DNA from: Planctomycetota bacterium
GTDB lineage: Bacteria; Planctomycetota; Planctomycetia; Pirellulales; UBA7805
Reading direction: 5' to 3'
DNA length: 5,824 nt
NCBI GenBank assembly: GCA_030605285.1
Contig: JAUWIQ010000143.1
Span: 1 to 5,824, forward strand
This document shows positions 1-5,824 of this stretch, in pieces. The position numbers and the translations under genes were made by a program. Under the pieces are notes generated by a model. The model was not told the origin of the DNA. It did not search any database and saw nothing but the letters and a program-made list of their open reading frames with translations. Position 1 is the stretch's first letter. Each line of letters starts with the position of its first letter.

Positions 1-2690
1 CGCGGCACCCGCTGTAGATGGAGTTTGGCCCCCAGGCCACCTGCAAAGGCCATTTCGGCGGCGGCCACGGCCAAGCCGCCCTCGCTGAGATCGTGACAGG
101 CGCGGACCAGCTCGGCCTGGATCGCGCGGTGCAGGGCCAGGAAGGTCGCCTTGGCCGTAGCGACACAGACTTGCGGTACCTGGCCACCCGTGAGTCGTTG
201 GGTCACGGCGTAGTGCGAACCACCGAGTTCCGTGCGCGTGATGCCTACCAGATAAAGCAGGTTGCCCGCCTGTTTGAGGTCCATCGTCACGCAGCGGTCG
301 ACATTCTCCACCTGCCCCATGGCGCTGATCAGCAGCGTTGCGGGGATGGCGATCGTTTGCTTTTTGCCATGGGCCGCCAAATAACTGAATTCGTTGTTCA
401 AGCTGTCCTTGCCGCTGATGAACGGGGTTTCCAGTTCCACCGCGAGGTCGTAACAGGCGAGTGCGGCCCGCACCAACGAACCGAGCGTCTCGGGATTTTC
501 GCAGTCGCCCCAGCAGAAGTTATCCAAGATCGCTATCCGGGTCGGATCGGCGCCGACGGCGACACAATTCCGCAGCGCTTCGTCGACTCCACTGGCTGCC
601 ATATGGTAGGGGTCGAGATCGCCGTAGTAGGGGTTCATCCCGCAGGAGACGGCGACCCCCCGTCGCGAGCCGAGTTTGGGTCGCAGCACGGCCGCATCGC
701 CCGGTCCGTCGTTGGTGACCCCGACCAGCGGTTTAACCACGCTTCCCGCCTGCACTTCATGATCATACTGGCGGATCACCCATTCCTTGCTGGCGACATT
801 GAGCGAAGCGAGGATCATGAGCAGCTCGTCGTTGTACGTCTCGGCCGCCGCAGGTAAATCGAGCGGTTCTGCGGCCGGGGGCGTGTAGCGGGCCTCGCGG
901 ATGACCGGCGGGCGCCCGTCGTGTAAAAATTCCATCGGCAACTGGCCGACCTGCTGGTCGTGGTATTTGAGCGTAAGCTTTCCACTGGGGACAAAACGGC
1001 CGATGATCGTGGCCTCCACATCTTCCGACCCGCAGAGCGCGGAGAGTTCTTCCCACTGCTCGGGCGGTACCGAGAGGACCATCCGTTCCTGGGCCTCGGA
1101 GATCCAGATCTCGGTGTAGGAGAGCCCTTCGTATTTTACGGGTGCCTGATCCAGCCAGACTTCCGCCCCGATTTGTTCGCCCATCTCTCCGACGGCGCTG
1201 GAAAATCCACCCGCGCCACAATCGGTGATCGCGCTATAGAGGCCTTGGTCTCTGGCGGCGAGGATCACATCGAGGACCATTTTTTCAGTGATCGCGTTGC
1301 CGATCTGGACCGCTCCGCCCGAGAGCGACTCGCTCTGGTCGGTCAGTTCGGCCGAACTGAAGGTGGCCCCGTGGATTCCATCGCGGCCCGTTCGCCCACC
1401 GACCGCCACGATGTAATCGTTGGCTTGCGCCGCTCCGGCCGATTTTTCTCGCGGCAGGATCCCCACGGTACCGCAATAGACCAGCGGATTGCCGAGGTAG
1501 CGCTCGTCAAAATAGATTGCCCCGTTGACCGTGGGGATGCCCATCCGGTTGCCGTAGTCGCGCACACCTGAAACCACACCCTTCATCACCCGTCGCGGGT
1601 GCAGCACACCTGCCGGCAAGGAATCGGCTGCCGTGTCCGGTGGCGCGAAACAAAACACATCGGTATTGCAGACTGGTCGGGCGCCGAGTCCGGTTCCGAG
1701 CGGATCACGAATCACCCCGCCGATTCCCGTATTGGCCCCACCATACGGTTCGAGTGCGGACGGATGGTTGTGGGTCTCCACCTTGAAGACAAGATTATCC
1801 TCCTCATCGAACCGCACGATGCCGGCATTATCCTCGAAGACACTCACACACCAATCGGCGTTGCCCAACTTTTTGCGGATTTCCACCGTGGCGGCGAAGA
1901 TGGTCTCCTTGAGCATGTTTTCAAATTGTCGCTTTCCGAACTTGCCTTCCGCATCGACAGGCCCCTCGTAGGCAATCCGTCCGGCGAGTGTTTTGTGGCT
2001 GCAGTGTTCGCTCCAGGTCTGGGCCAGGGTTTCCAGTTCGATATCGGTCGGGTCGCGCTCCAGCCCGCGGTAGTAATTCTGGATGGTCTGCATCTCCGCC
2101 AGTTGCAGAAAGAGTTGGCCTGTGCGACTCAGCTCCCCGAGCTGCGATGCCTCCAGGTCGCGTATCGCCACCCGCTGCAATTTAAACGTGTAAGCATCAC
2201 CCACTTGGAGGCGATCAAAATCCAAGGGCCCTGCGATCACCTCTTCGATGGCGTCATTGGCCAAGAGCTTTTTGCTGACAAGATCAAGTTGTGCGGGGGG
2301 TAACTCGGGCAACCAATATTTTTTGAGTGTGCGGACAGCCTCCACCTCGATTTCCAAATCCGCAATCGCAGTCCTGGCACTCTCGGCGACCGGATCCATT
2401 ACACCCGGCTTGGGCAGCACGTGGACCGCACGCATGTTTTTCTGCGGGGGCTCCCGCAGTGCTGCGGCACCCACCTCAGCTACCACGGTCGTTTCCACTA
2501 TCCGATCGGCGAGCAATTGTTCGGCAATCTGTTGGACCTGGCTGCGATCGAGTTGGCCTTCAATCAGATAGCCACGGCCTGTGAGGAGTTGCAAACTCTC
2601 CAGGCCCAGGTCGTGCGCTTCATCCGCCATCGCCTCCGCTGCCAAGTCGGGCTGGCCACGGGCGGGGTAGATATCAACTTCCCAGAGCAT
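1..2690 (-). CDS. purL: Phosphoribosylformylglycinamidine synthase PurL, 3' end cut by window
   Basis: This enzyme makes FGAM from FGAR, ATP and glutamine-derived ammonia, the fourth step of cytoplasmic purine synthesis. The minus-strand frame is open for 896 codons from ATG at 2688-2690 to the window edge; an in-frame TAG lies 15 bases upstream, fixing the start region, and the ribosome site (CGGA) is weak. Domains by residue: two PurS-like segments (about 1-78 and 86-158), a linker domain with WSEHCSHK at 226-233 carrying the expected catalytic His, then a first AIRS-type half with [10 protein letters not shown] (303-312), GGANTGIGG (317-325) and [16 protein letters not shown] (431-446), and a second half with [14 protein letters not shown] (658-671), [10 protein letters not shown] (759-768) and [10 protein letters not shown] (867-876). 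The visible part stops inside the second C-terminal AIRS domain. Whether a glutaminase domain is fused beyond, or PurQ is separate, cannot be seen. Probably co-transcribed with tyrA upstream. Identity is secure. Confidence 0.96.
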   Translation of the reverse strand, partial: MLWEVDIYPARGQPDLAAEAMADEAHDLGLESLQLLTGRGYLIEGQLDRSQVQQIAEQLLADRIVETTVVAEVGAAALREPPQKNMRAVHVLPKPGVMDPVAESARTAIADLEIEVEAVRTLKKYWLPELPPAQLDLVSKKLLANDAIEEVIAGPLDFDRLQVGDAYTFKLQRVAIRDLEASQLGELSRTGQLFLQLAEMQTIQNYYRGLERDPTDIELETLAQTWSEHCSHKTLAGRIAYEGPVDAEGKFGKRQFENMLKETIFAATVEIRKKLGNADWCVSVFEDNAGIVRFDEEDNLVFKVETHNHPSALEPYGGANTGIGGVIRDPLGTGLGARPVCNTDVFCFAPPDTAADSLPAGVLHPRRVMKGVVSGVRDYGNRMGIPTVNGAIYFDERYLGNPLVYCGTVGILPREKSAGAAQANDYIVAVGGRTGRDGIHGATFSSAELTDQSESLSGGAVQIGNAITEKMVLDVILAARDQGLYSAITDCGAGGFSSAVGEMGEQIGAEVWLDQAPVKYEGLSYTEIWISEAQERMVLSVPPEQWEELSALCGSEDVEATIIGRFVPSGKLTLKYHDQQVGQLPMEFLHDGRPPVIREARYTPPAAEPLDLPAAAETYNDELLMILASLNVASKEWVIRQYDHEVQAGSVVKPLVGVTNDGPGDAAVLRPKLGSRRGVAVSCGMNPYYGDLDPYHMAASGVDEALRNCVAVGADPTRIAILDNFCWGDCENPETLGSLVRAALACYDLAVELETPFISGKDSLNNEFSYLAAHGKKQTIAIPATLLISAMGQVENVDRCVTMDLKQAGNLLYLVGITRTELGGSHYAVTQRLTGGQVPQVCVATAKATFLALHRAIQAELVRACHDLSEGGLAVAAAEMAFAGGLGAKLHLQRVP
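2216..2690 (-). other. Tandem PurS-like domains at the N-terminus of PurL
   Basis: Residues 1-158 of PurL read as two PurS-like units. The first has [17 protein letters not shown] and GYLIEGQL; the second has [22 protein letters not shown] and [17 protein letters not shown], which closely follows free-standing PurS (a hydrophobic strand, then LKPGVxDP, then a C-terminal LLANPVIE-type helix). In small-type PurL organisms PurS is a separate subunit, while in large PurL the N-terminal region structurally resembles a PurS dimer. This protein therefore appears to carry its PurS function fused and duplicated. Boundaries are estimated by eye. Confidence 0.7.
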
Positions 2691-2749
2691 GGTGAATCCG
2701 TTCTAAAGAAAAAACTCGCAAGTCACAGCGGTGGGCAGGTTGCAAAAAA
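2691..2749 (-). other. Short tyrA-purL spacer, likely within one transcript
   Basis: Only 59 bases separate the tyrA stop from the purL start on the minus strand. Read on that strand, it contains a T-rich run (complement of 2705-2714) but only a 3-base stem before it, so I do not call a terminator. A weak CGGA sits about 6 bases before the purL ATG. The spacing and shared direction suggest co-transcription, but a separate purL promoter cannot be excluded. Confidence 0.45.
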
Positions 2750-3613
2750 TTAACTGTGGGAAGATCTGGCGGAATCCCGTTTCGCTTGGGCATCCTGCAG
2801 AATCCTGTGGAGGGTCGCCCGGTCCTCCTCCGCAAGTGCGCGGCACATCGAAGTCACTACCTTCTCAAACCGGGTAGCGGACTTCAAGATGTGGCTACGA
2901 TTGTCTCTCAAAATATGGACCCACATTTCTGCATCGCTCGAGGCGATGCGGGTGGTATCGAGCCAACCGGATGCGACCTGTGCCAGGTTGCGGTCGGGGG
3001 TACTGGCCACCAGGGCTGCGGCAACCAAGTGGGGCAGGTGGCTCACGGTGGCGATCGCGCGGTCGTGTTCTGCGGGACTCATCATAACGGTCCGGGCTCC
3101 CAGGGAGCTCCAGAATCGTTCAAGCCGTCGTAAGGCCGTGCGGTTTGTGTTGCGAATCGGTGTGAGGATCACGCTGCGACCAAGAAACAGATTCTTATCG
3201 GCATGGCGGGGTCCCTGCTGCTCGTTGCCGGCCATCGGGTGGCTGCCCACAAAGCGATCCGCAGCCGCGGTGTTGCGGCCCACTGCGGCCACGATGCGGG
3301 CCTTGGTGCTACCCACATCGGTAATTAGACACGGTTGCTCCGTGGCGGCGGCGACCGCGGCCACGCGATCGACGATGGTCTCGATCGGCGTACAGACGAG
3401 GACCAGATCCGCCTTGGAAACACCGCGCTCGAGCTGGGTTGTCCCTCTGCAAATCGCACCTTGCTGCCGCGCGGCGCGAAGATTTTTTGGGTTGCTATCG
3501 ATGCCGACGATCTCTGAGGCCAGTCGGCGGGCCGCGACGGCGGTTCCGATCGAGCTCCCGATCAGGCCGACGCCCAGGATGGCGATATTTTGGAAAATGG
3601 GTTTGGCTGCCAT
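2750..3613 (-). CDS. tyrA: Prephenate/arogenate dehydrogenase (TyrA family)
   Basis: This enzyme oxidatively decarboxylates prephenate (or arogenate) in tyrosine synthesis, using NAD(P)+, in the cytoplasm. The 287-residue protein has an N-terminal Rossmann fold with GVGLIG at 14-19 after a short beta strand, and an acidic D39 at the end of the second strand (VGID) that suggests NAD+ preference. Family motifs follow in order: CTP at 74-76, DVGSTK at 99-104, GSHPMAGNEQQGP at 123-135, AEHD at 181-184, SHLPH at 191-195, and DTTRIASSDAEMW at 219-231 in the helical dimerisation domain. Length fits a monofunctional enzyme: there is no chorismate mutase domain and no C-terminal ACT domain, so tyrosine feedback through ACT is not expected. 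I chose ATG at 3611-3613 because homology begins there and an AGG lies just upstream; in-frame ATGs at 3652 and 3799 would add a low-quality leader. Ends 59 bases before purL on the same strand. Confidence 0.93.
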   Translation of the reverse strand: MAAKPIFQNIAILGVGLIGSSIGTAVAARRLASEIVGIDSNPKNLRAARQQGAICRGTTQLERGVSKADLVLVCTPIETIVDRVAAVAAATEQPCLITDVGSTKARIVAAVGRNTAAADRFVGSHPMAGNEQQGPRHADKNLFLGRSVILTPIRNTNRTALRRLERFWSSLGARTVMMSPAEHDRAIATVSHLPHLVAAALVASTPDRNLAQVASGWLDTTRIASSDAEMWVHILRDNRSHILKSATRFEKVVTSMCRALAEEDRATLHRILQDAQAKRDSARSSHS

Positions 3614-3829
3614 GGGACCTGGGGGAAAGCAAAGAACTGGGGAGCCCGCCATGCTACCATATTGGCTCGCATTTGTCGGTGCTGGGGAAACTTGCGGTCC
3701 GGCAGCACTGCTGAGTATTTTCCCGCCGCCGTTACGATTAGAATGGCCGCAGCACGATGCGTGGCGGCAGGTCAACCGCCCGGCCGCCGGCCATCGCACC
3801 GCGCTTCAGCAATGAAGGGCTGCCTGCCG
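3614..3829. promoter_or_regulatory. Divergent intergenic region between tyrA and the GspF-like gene
   Basis: These 216 bases lie between two diverging genes and so should carry both promoters. For the rightward gene the best candidate is TTGCGG (3692-3697), an 18-base spacer and TATTTT (3716-3721), which is only a 3/6 and 4/6 match to sigma70 boxes. GAAGGG at 3815-3820 is the likely ribosome site for the GspF-like start at 3830. For leftward tyrA I see no convincing boxes, only an AGG just before its ATG. No operator palindrome, attenuator or riboswitch was recognised. The region is open in several frames, but those translations are rich in Ala, Arg and Pro and look non-coding. Confidence 0.4.
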
Positions 3830-4864
3830 ATGGCGCAGATTTCCAGAAAACAACTTGCCGCCCTTGCACGCCGCGTCGGCGTAGCCCTGGAGTCGGGTAT
3901 TGAGGAGCGCAAGATCTGGCAGCGCGAGGCGGAGCGTGCGCGGGGCAGTTCCGCAGCCGTGTTTGGCCGCATCTCGGCTGCGCTCGGCACAGGTGGTTCG
4001 ATTGGCGACGCGGTTTTGCAAAGCGACGGTTTCTTTCCGCCACTGTTTGTAGAGCTTGTGGGCCTGGGCGAAGCGACCGGTAAGTTGGCGAGCGTGTTTC
4101 GGCGTCTGGCCGATCATTACGAGCAGAGTGTGCGGTTGCGACGTACATTTTTGGCCGGGATCACTTGGCCGCTGATCCAGCTTACGGCGGCGATTGTGAT
4201 TGTGGGCCTGTTGATCTGGATTCTGGGTCTGATTGCAGAGAGTCGCGGTCCGGCGCCTTACGATATCCTGGGCCTGGGATTGGTGGGCAATGCGGGGGTC
4301 GTGATCGACGTCACGATTGTGGGCAGTCTGTTGGCCGTGGCAACGCTCCTCTTTTTTTTGATTCGCTCTCGCGTATTCTGGATTCAGCCGGTCGAGGTGG
4401 CGGCGATTGCGGTGCCCGGCATAGGAGGATGCATAAAAACTCTCTGTCTCTCGCGGCTCTCCTGGTCGTTGGGGCTCTCGCTCGCAGCGGGGATGGACGC
4501 CCGCCGCGCGGTACCCTTTGCACTACGGATGGCGGGCAACCATTACTTCGCCCGCCATCAGTCCGCGGTCTCTTCTTCCTTGATGGCGGGCGATGAGGTG
4601 TTTGTTGCCCTTGCCGGTACGGGTGCCTTTCCCGACGAGTTTCTCGATGCCTTGCAGGTGGGGGAGCAGAGCGGCCGACTCGATGAATCGATGTTGCAAC
4701 TGGCCGAAGAGTATCAGGATCGGTCCCGCGCGGCGCTGGCAACGCTCACCACCCTGGCCGGTTTTGCCGTCTGGGCCCTGGTGGCCCTGATACTCATTGC
4801 GATCATCGCGAACATGGTCTCCGGCTACGCAAATTTTCTGGAGGGTCTTGCCCAGCCGCACTGA
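3830..4864 (+). CDS. GspF/PilC-like type II secretion system F-domain membrane protein
   Basis: Members of this family are the polytopic inner-membrane platform of type II secretion and type IV pilus machines and contact the assembly ATPase. The 344-residue protein has two T2SSF repeats. The first (about 8-128) has GGSIGDAVLQ, FFPPLFVELVGLGEATGKL (69-86) and a helix ending at the first membrane segment (about 112-135). The second (about 205-330) has FPDEFLDALQVGEQSGRL (267-284), LAEEYQ, and the last membrane segment (about 308-330). A middle membrane segment lies at about 160-180. The paired G-E-x-(T/S)-G-(K/R)-L motifs are diagnostic. It is shorter than typical GspF/PilC (about 400 residues), mainly at the N-terminus. 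I chose ATG 3830 because GAAGGG lies 10 bases upstream; ATG 3812 would add six residues without a good ribosome site. No secretion or pilus partner gene adjoins it, so the substrate or machine is unknown. Confidence 0.85.
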   Translation: MAQISRKQLAALARRVGVALESGIEERKIWQREAERARGSSAAVFGRISAALGTGGSIGDAVLQSDGFFPPLFVELVGLGEATGKLASVFRRLADHYEQSVRLRRTFLAGITWPLIQLTAAIVIVGLLIWILGLIAESRGPAPYDILGLGLVGNAGVVIDVTIVGSLLAVATLLFFLIRSRVFWIQPVEVAAIAVPGIGGCIKTLCLSRLSWSLGLSLAAGMDARRAVPFALRMAGNHYFARHQSAVSSSLMAGDEVFVALAGTGAFPDEFLDALQVGEQSGRLDESMLQLAEEYQDRSRAALATLTTLAGFAVWALVALILIAIIANMVSGYANFLEGLAQPH

Positions 4865-5034
4865 GCGGGCGATCGGCTTGCAGGGACCAACGGGTATTTG
4901 CCACCCCGCGGGATGCTCAGAGCCGCGCAAGCAACCACGAACGGCGCAGGGGAAAAATTCTGGCTGCTCCCAAGCGACATCAGGAATCCGCTATGGAATG
5001 CCCCGCATTTAAAGCAGATGGCCTGTTTGCGCAT
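4825..5034 (-). pseudogene. Possible remnant of a small zinc-ribbon protein
   Basis: The minus strand from ATG at 5032-5034 reads MRKQAICFKCGAFHSGFLMS and continues to a stop at 4825, 69 codons in all, overlapping the 3' end of the GspF-like gene on the other strand. The first residues look like a zinc-knuckle start (C-x2-C followed by G-A-F). A partner C-x2-C would be expected about 10 residues later, but L-G-S-S is there instead, and the rest has no recognisable pattern. It could be a decayed zinc-ribbon gene, a real small protein lacking the second Cys pair, or chance. An in-frame upstream ATG at 5076 is possible. No strong ribosome site is visible. The family resemblance is from memory only. 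Confidence 0.22.
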
Positions 5035-5035
5035 C

Positions 5036-5065
5036 TTGACGATCCGGAACTCTGGGTGGAACAAT
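5036..5065 (+). promoter_or_regulatory. Candidate sigma70-like promoter for the GH32-like gene
   Basis: TTGACG (5036-5041, 5/6 match to the -35 consensus) is followed after 18 bases by AACAAT (5060-5065, 4/6 match to the -10). Transcription would start near 5072, giving a leader of about 40 bases before the ATG at 5114. The position fits, but short boxes like these arise by chance and no operator is evident. Confidence 0.35.
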
Positions 5066-5099
5066 AGCTTCCTCATGGCAGAGGAGCCAGAGCGTTACT

Positions 5100-5104
5100 A
5101 AGGA
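5100..5104 (+). promoter_or_regulatory. Ribosome binding site of the GH32-like gene
   Basis: AAGGA lies 9 bases before the ATG at 5114. It is the clearest Shine-Dalgarno match in the window and decides the start, which also places a signal peptide directly at the N-terminus. Confidence 0.65.
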
Positions 5105-5113
5105 ACCCTACCG

Positions 5114-5824
5114 ATGAATCATTCCGGGCAACCGAGAGCAGGGCGATCGCTGCGGCTGGCGATGTTTGGATTGTCTTTGCTGGTCACAACGACAGCTGGG
5201 CGCGCAGAAGAAGCCGTCGCAGAGAAATCCCGCCCGGTCGCGGTGACCCTCACCCCGCAGCAGGCGGCCAAGGCCGCCCGCACGCTCCGCGAAAAACTAC
5301 TCGCCGATCCCCACCGGCCCGGCTACCACTTTGTGATCCCCGAGGGAACCGGGATGCCGTTTGACCCCAACGGAGCGATCTTCTGGAACGGACGCTACCA
5401 TTTGTTTTATATCTTTCAGGACGAACGGGGCCACAACTGGGGACACGTCTCGAGTACCGACCTCTGTCACTGGCGACACCATCCGACCAAGCTGCTCAGA
5501 GGGATGTTCAGCGGCAACTGTTTTGTCAACAAGGAGGGTGTGCCCACGATGTGCTACCACCAGGTGGGGCAGGGCAATGCGATGGCCGTGGCAGTGGATG
5601 AGGAGCTTAACGACTGGAAGAAACTCGATTCCAATCCGATCACCCCCCCCACCCAAGAGGGCGAAGAGCATCACGGCAAATACAATTCCTGGGATCCGTA
5701 CGGTTGGCTCGAGGGCGAAAACTACTACGCCATTTTCGGAGGCAAGCGGCCCGGGATCGCCCGGGCACCTTCGCTGGCCGGTCCCTGGCAATACCGCGGC
5801 GATTTGCTGGCCAATACGATAAAC
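5114..5824 (+). CDS. Secreted glycoside hydrolase family 32-like protein (fructosidase type), 3' end cut by window
   Basis: GH32 enzymes hydrolyse beta-fructosidic bonds in sucrose, levan or inulin by a retaining mechanism on a five-bladed beta-propeller. The frame is open for 237 codons to the window edge. Residues 1-31 look like a signal peptide: Arg-rich start, hydrophobic core LAMFGLSLLVTTTAG, likely cut after GRA. A helical linker (about 46-65) precedes the propeller. MPFDPNGAIFWNGRYHLFY (81-99) matches the first-blade WMNDPNG region and keeps the nucleophile Asp (D84). WGHVSSTDLCHWRHHP (109-124) is a strong GH32 match. FSGNCFV (132-138) corresponds to the FSGS region, and NSWDPYG (191-197) probably to the RDP motif, with D194. 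The acid/base EC motif would lie beyond the window. The Trp/Asn of the first motif and the Arg of the second are replaced, so the substrate may not be a classical fructan. It starts after its own promoter candidate and appears independent of the GspF-like gene. Confidence 0.85.
   Translation, partial: MNHSGQPRAGRSLRLAMFGLSLLVTTTAGRAEEAVAEKSRPVAVTLTPQQAAKAARTLREKLLADPHRPGYHFVIPEGTGMPFDPNGAIFWNGRYHLFYIFQDERGHNWGHVSSTDLCHWRHHPTKLLRGMFSGNCFVNKEGVPTMCYHQVGQGNAMAVAVDEELNDWKKLDSNPITPPTQEGEEHHGKYNSWDPYGWLEGENYYAIFGGKRPGIARAPSLAGPWQYRGDLLANTIN

Larger units (their letters stand above)
4865..5113. other. Intergenic region between the GspF-like and GH32-like genes
   Basis: These 249 bases hold no plus-strand gene I can support. 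They contain a candidate promoter for the downstream glycosidase (5036-5065), a short imperfect hairpin TCCTC-atggca-GAGGA (5070-5085) with no T tract, and the opposite-strand CFKCG reading frame described separately. No clear terminator for the GspF-like gene was found. Confidence 0.5.

Noticed and set aside
18..2303. Long plus-strand open frames (18-857, 960-1571, 1599-2303) opposite purL
   Set aside because: They are antisense to a continuous, motif-complete purL frame. Their translations show no recognisable domains, and high GC keeps the opposite strand open.
2700..2749. Rho-independent terminator between tyrA and purL
   Set aside because: There is a T-rich run on the minus strand, but only about a 3-bp stem precedes it.
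2889..3815. Plus-strand open frame of 308 codons opposite tyrA
   Set aside because: It lies antisense to tyrA, whose motifs are all intact in order. The translation is Arg/Ala/Ser-rich with no family signature.
3590..3829. N-terminal extension of the GspF-like protein (starts at 3590, 3743 or 3812)
   Set aside because: The added residues are low-quality and Ala/Arg/Pro-rich, the 3590 start overlaps tyrA, and the best ribosome site (GAAGGG) fits the ATG at 3830.
5070..5085. Hairpin TCCTC-atggca-GAGGA as a terminator of the GspF-like gene
   Set aside because: The stem is only 5 bp, no T tract follows, and it lies about 200 bases beyond the stop and next to the following gene's start.
1..5824. 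tRNA, rRNA, CRISPR array, insertion sequence, attachment site, toxin-antitoxin or defence island
   Set aside because: I saw no repeat-spacer pattern, transposase motif, terminal inverted repeats, tRNA-like fold or small paired ORFs. The window is explained by four ordinary-length genes and two short spacers.

Overview
The window is GC-rich, densely coding bacterial DNA. It carries four protein genes plus one possible small gene remnant. I read it as probably planctomycete (Pirellulales-like) chromosome. The reasons are a PurL with an extended N-terminal region holding two PurS-like halves, a stand-alone small GspF-like membrane protein, and a secreted GH32-type glycosidase of a style I associate with that phylum. 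This assignment is inference from protein style; no rRNA or other marker gene is present.

Layout. Positions 1-2690 (minus strand) hold purL, the FGAM synthase of purine synthesis, cut at its 3' end by the window edge. Upstream of it on the same strand, 59 bases away, is a tyrA-type prephenate/arogenate dehydrogenase (2750-3613). The two probably share a transcript running leftward, tyrA first. A 216-base divergent spacer (3614-3829) separates tyrA from a rightward gene for a two-domain GspF/PilC-type membrane protein (3830-4864). A 249-base spacer (4865-5113) follows, with a sigma70-like promoter candidate and a possible decayed zinc-ribbon ORF on the opposite strand. From 5114 to the right edge runs the 5' part of an exported glycoside hydrolase family 32-like protein with a signal peptide and a good ribosome binding site.

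How they work together. purL and tyrA are housekeeping biosynthesis genes from different pathways and appear linked only by position. The GspF-like gene has no visible GspE, GspG or GspD partner here, so its machine must be encoded elsewhere. The GH32-like gene looks like an independent unit for extracellular or periplasmic fructan/sucrose-type sugar breakdown.

I found no mobile element, CRISPR array, tRNA, rRNA or riboswitch, and nothing that amounts to an undescribed multi-gene system. The best second-look items are the tandem PurS-like N-terminus of PurL, the orphan GspF-like protein, the altered catalytic motifs of the GH32-like protein, and the possible zinc-ribbon remnant at about 4825-5034.
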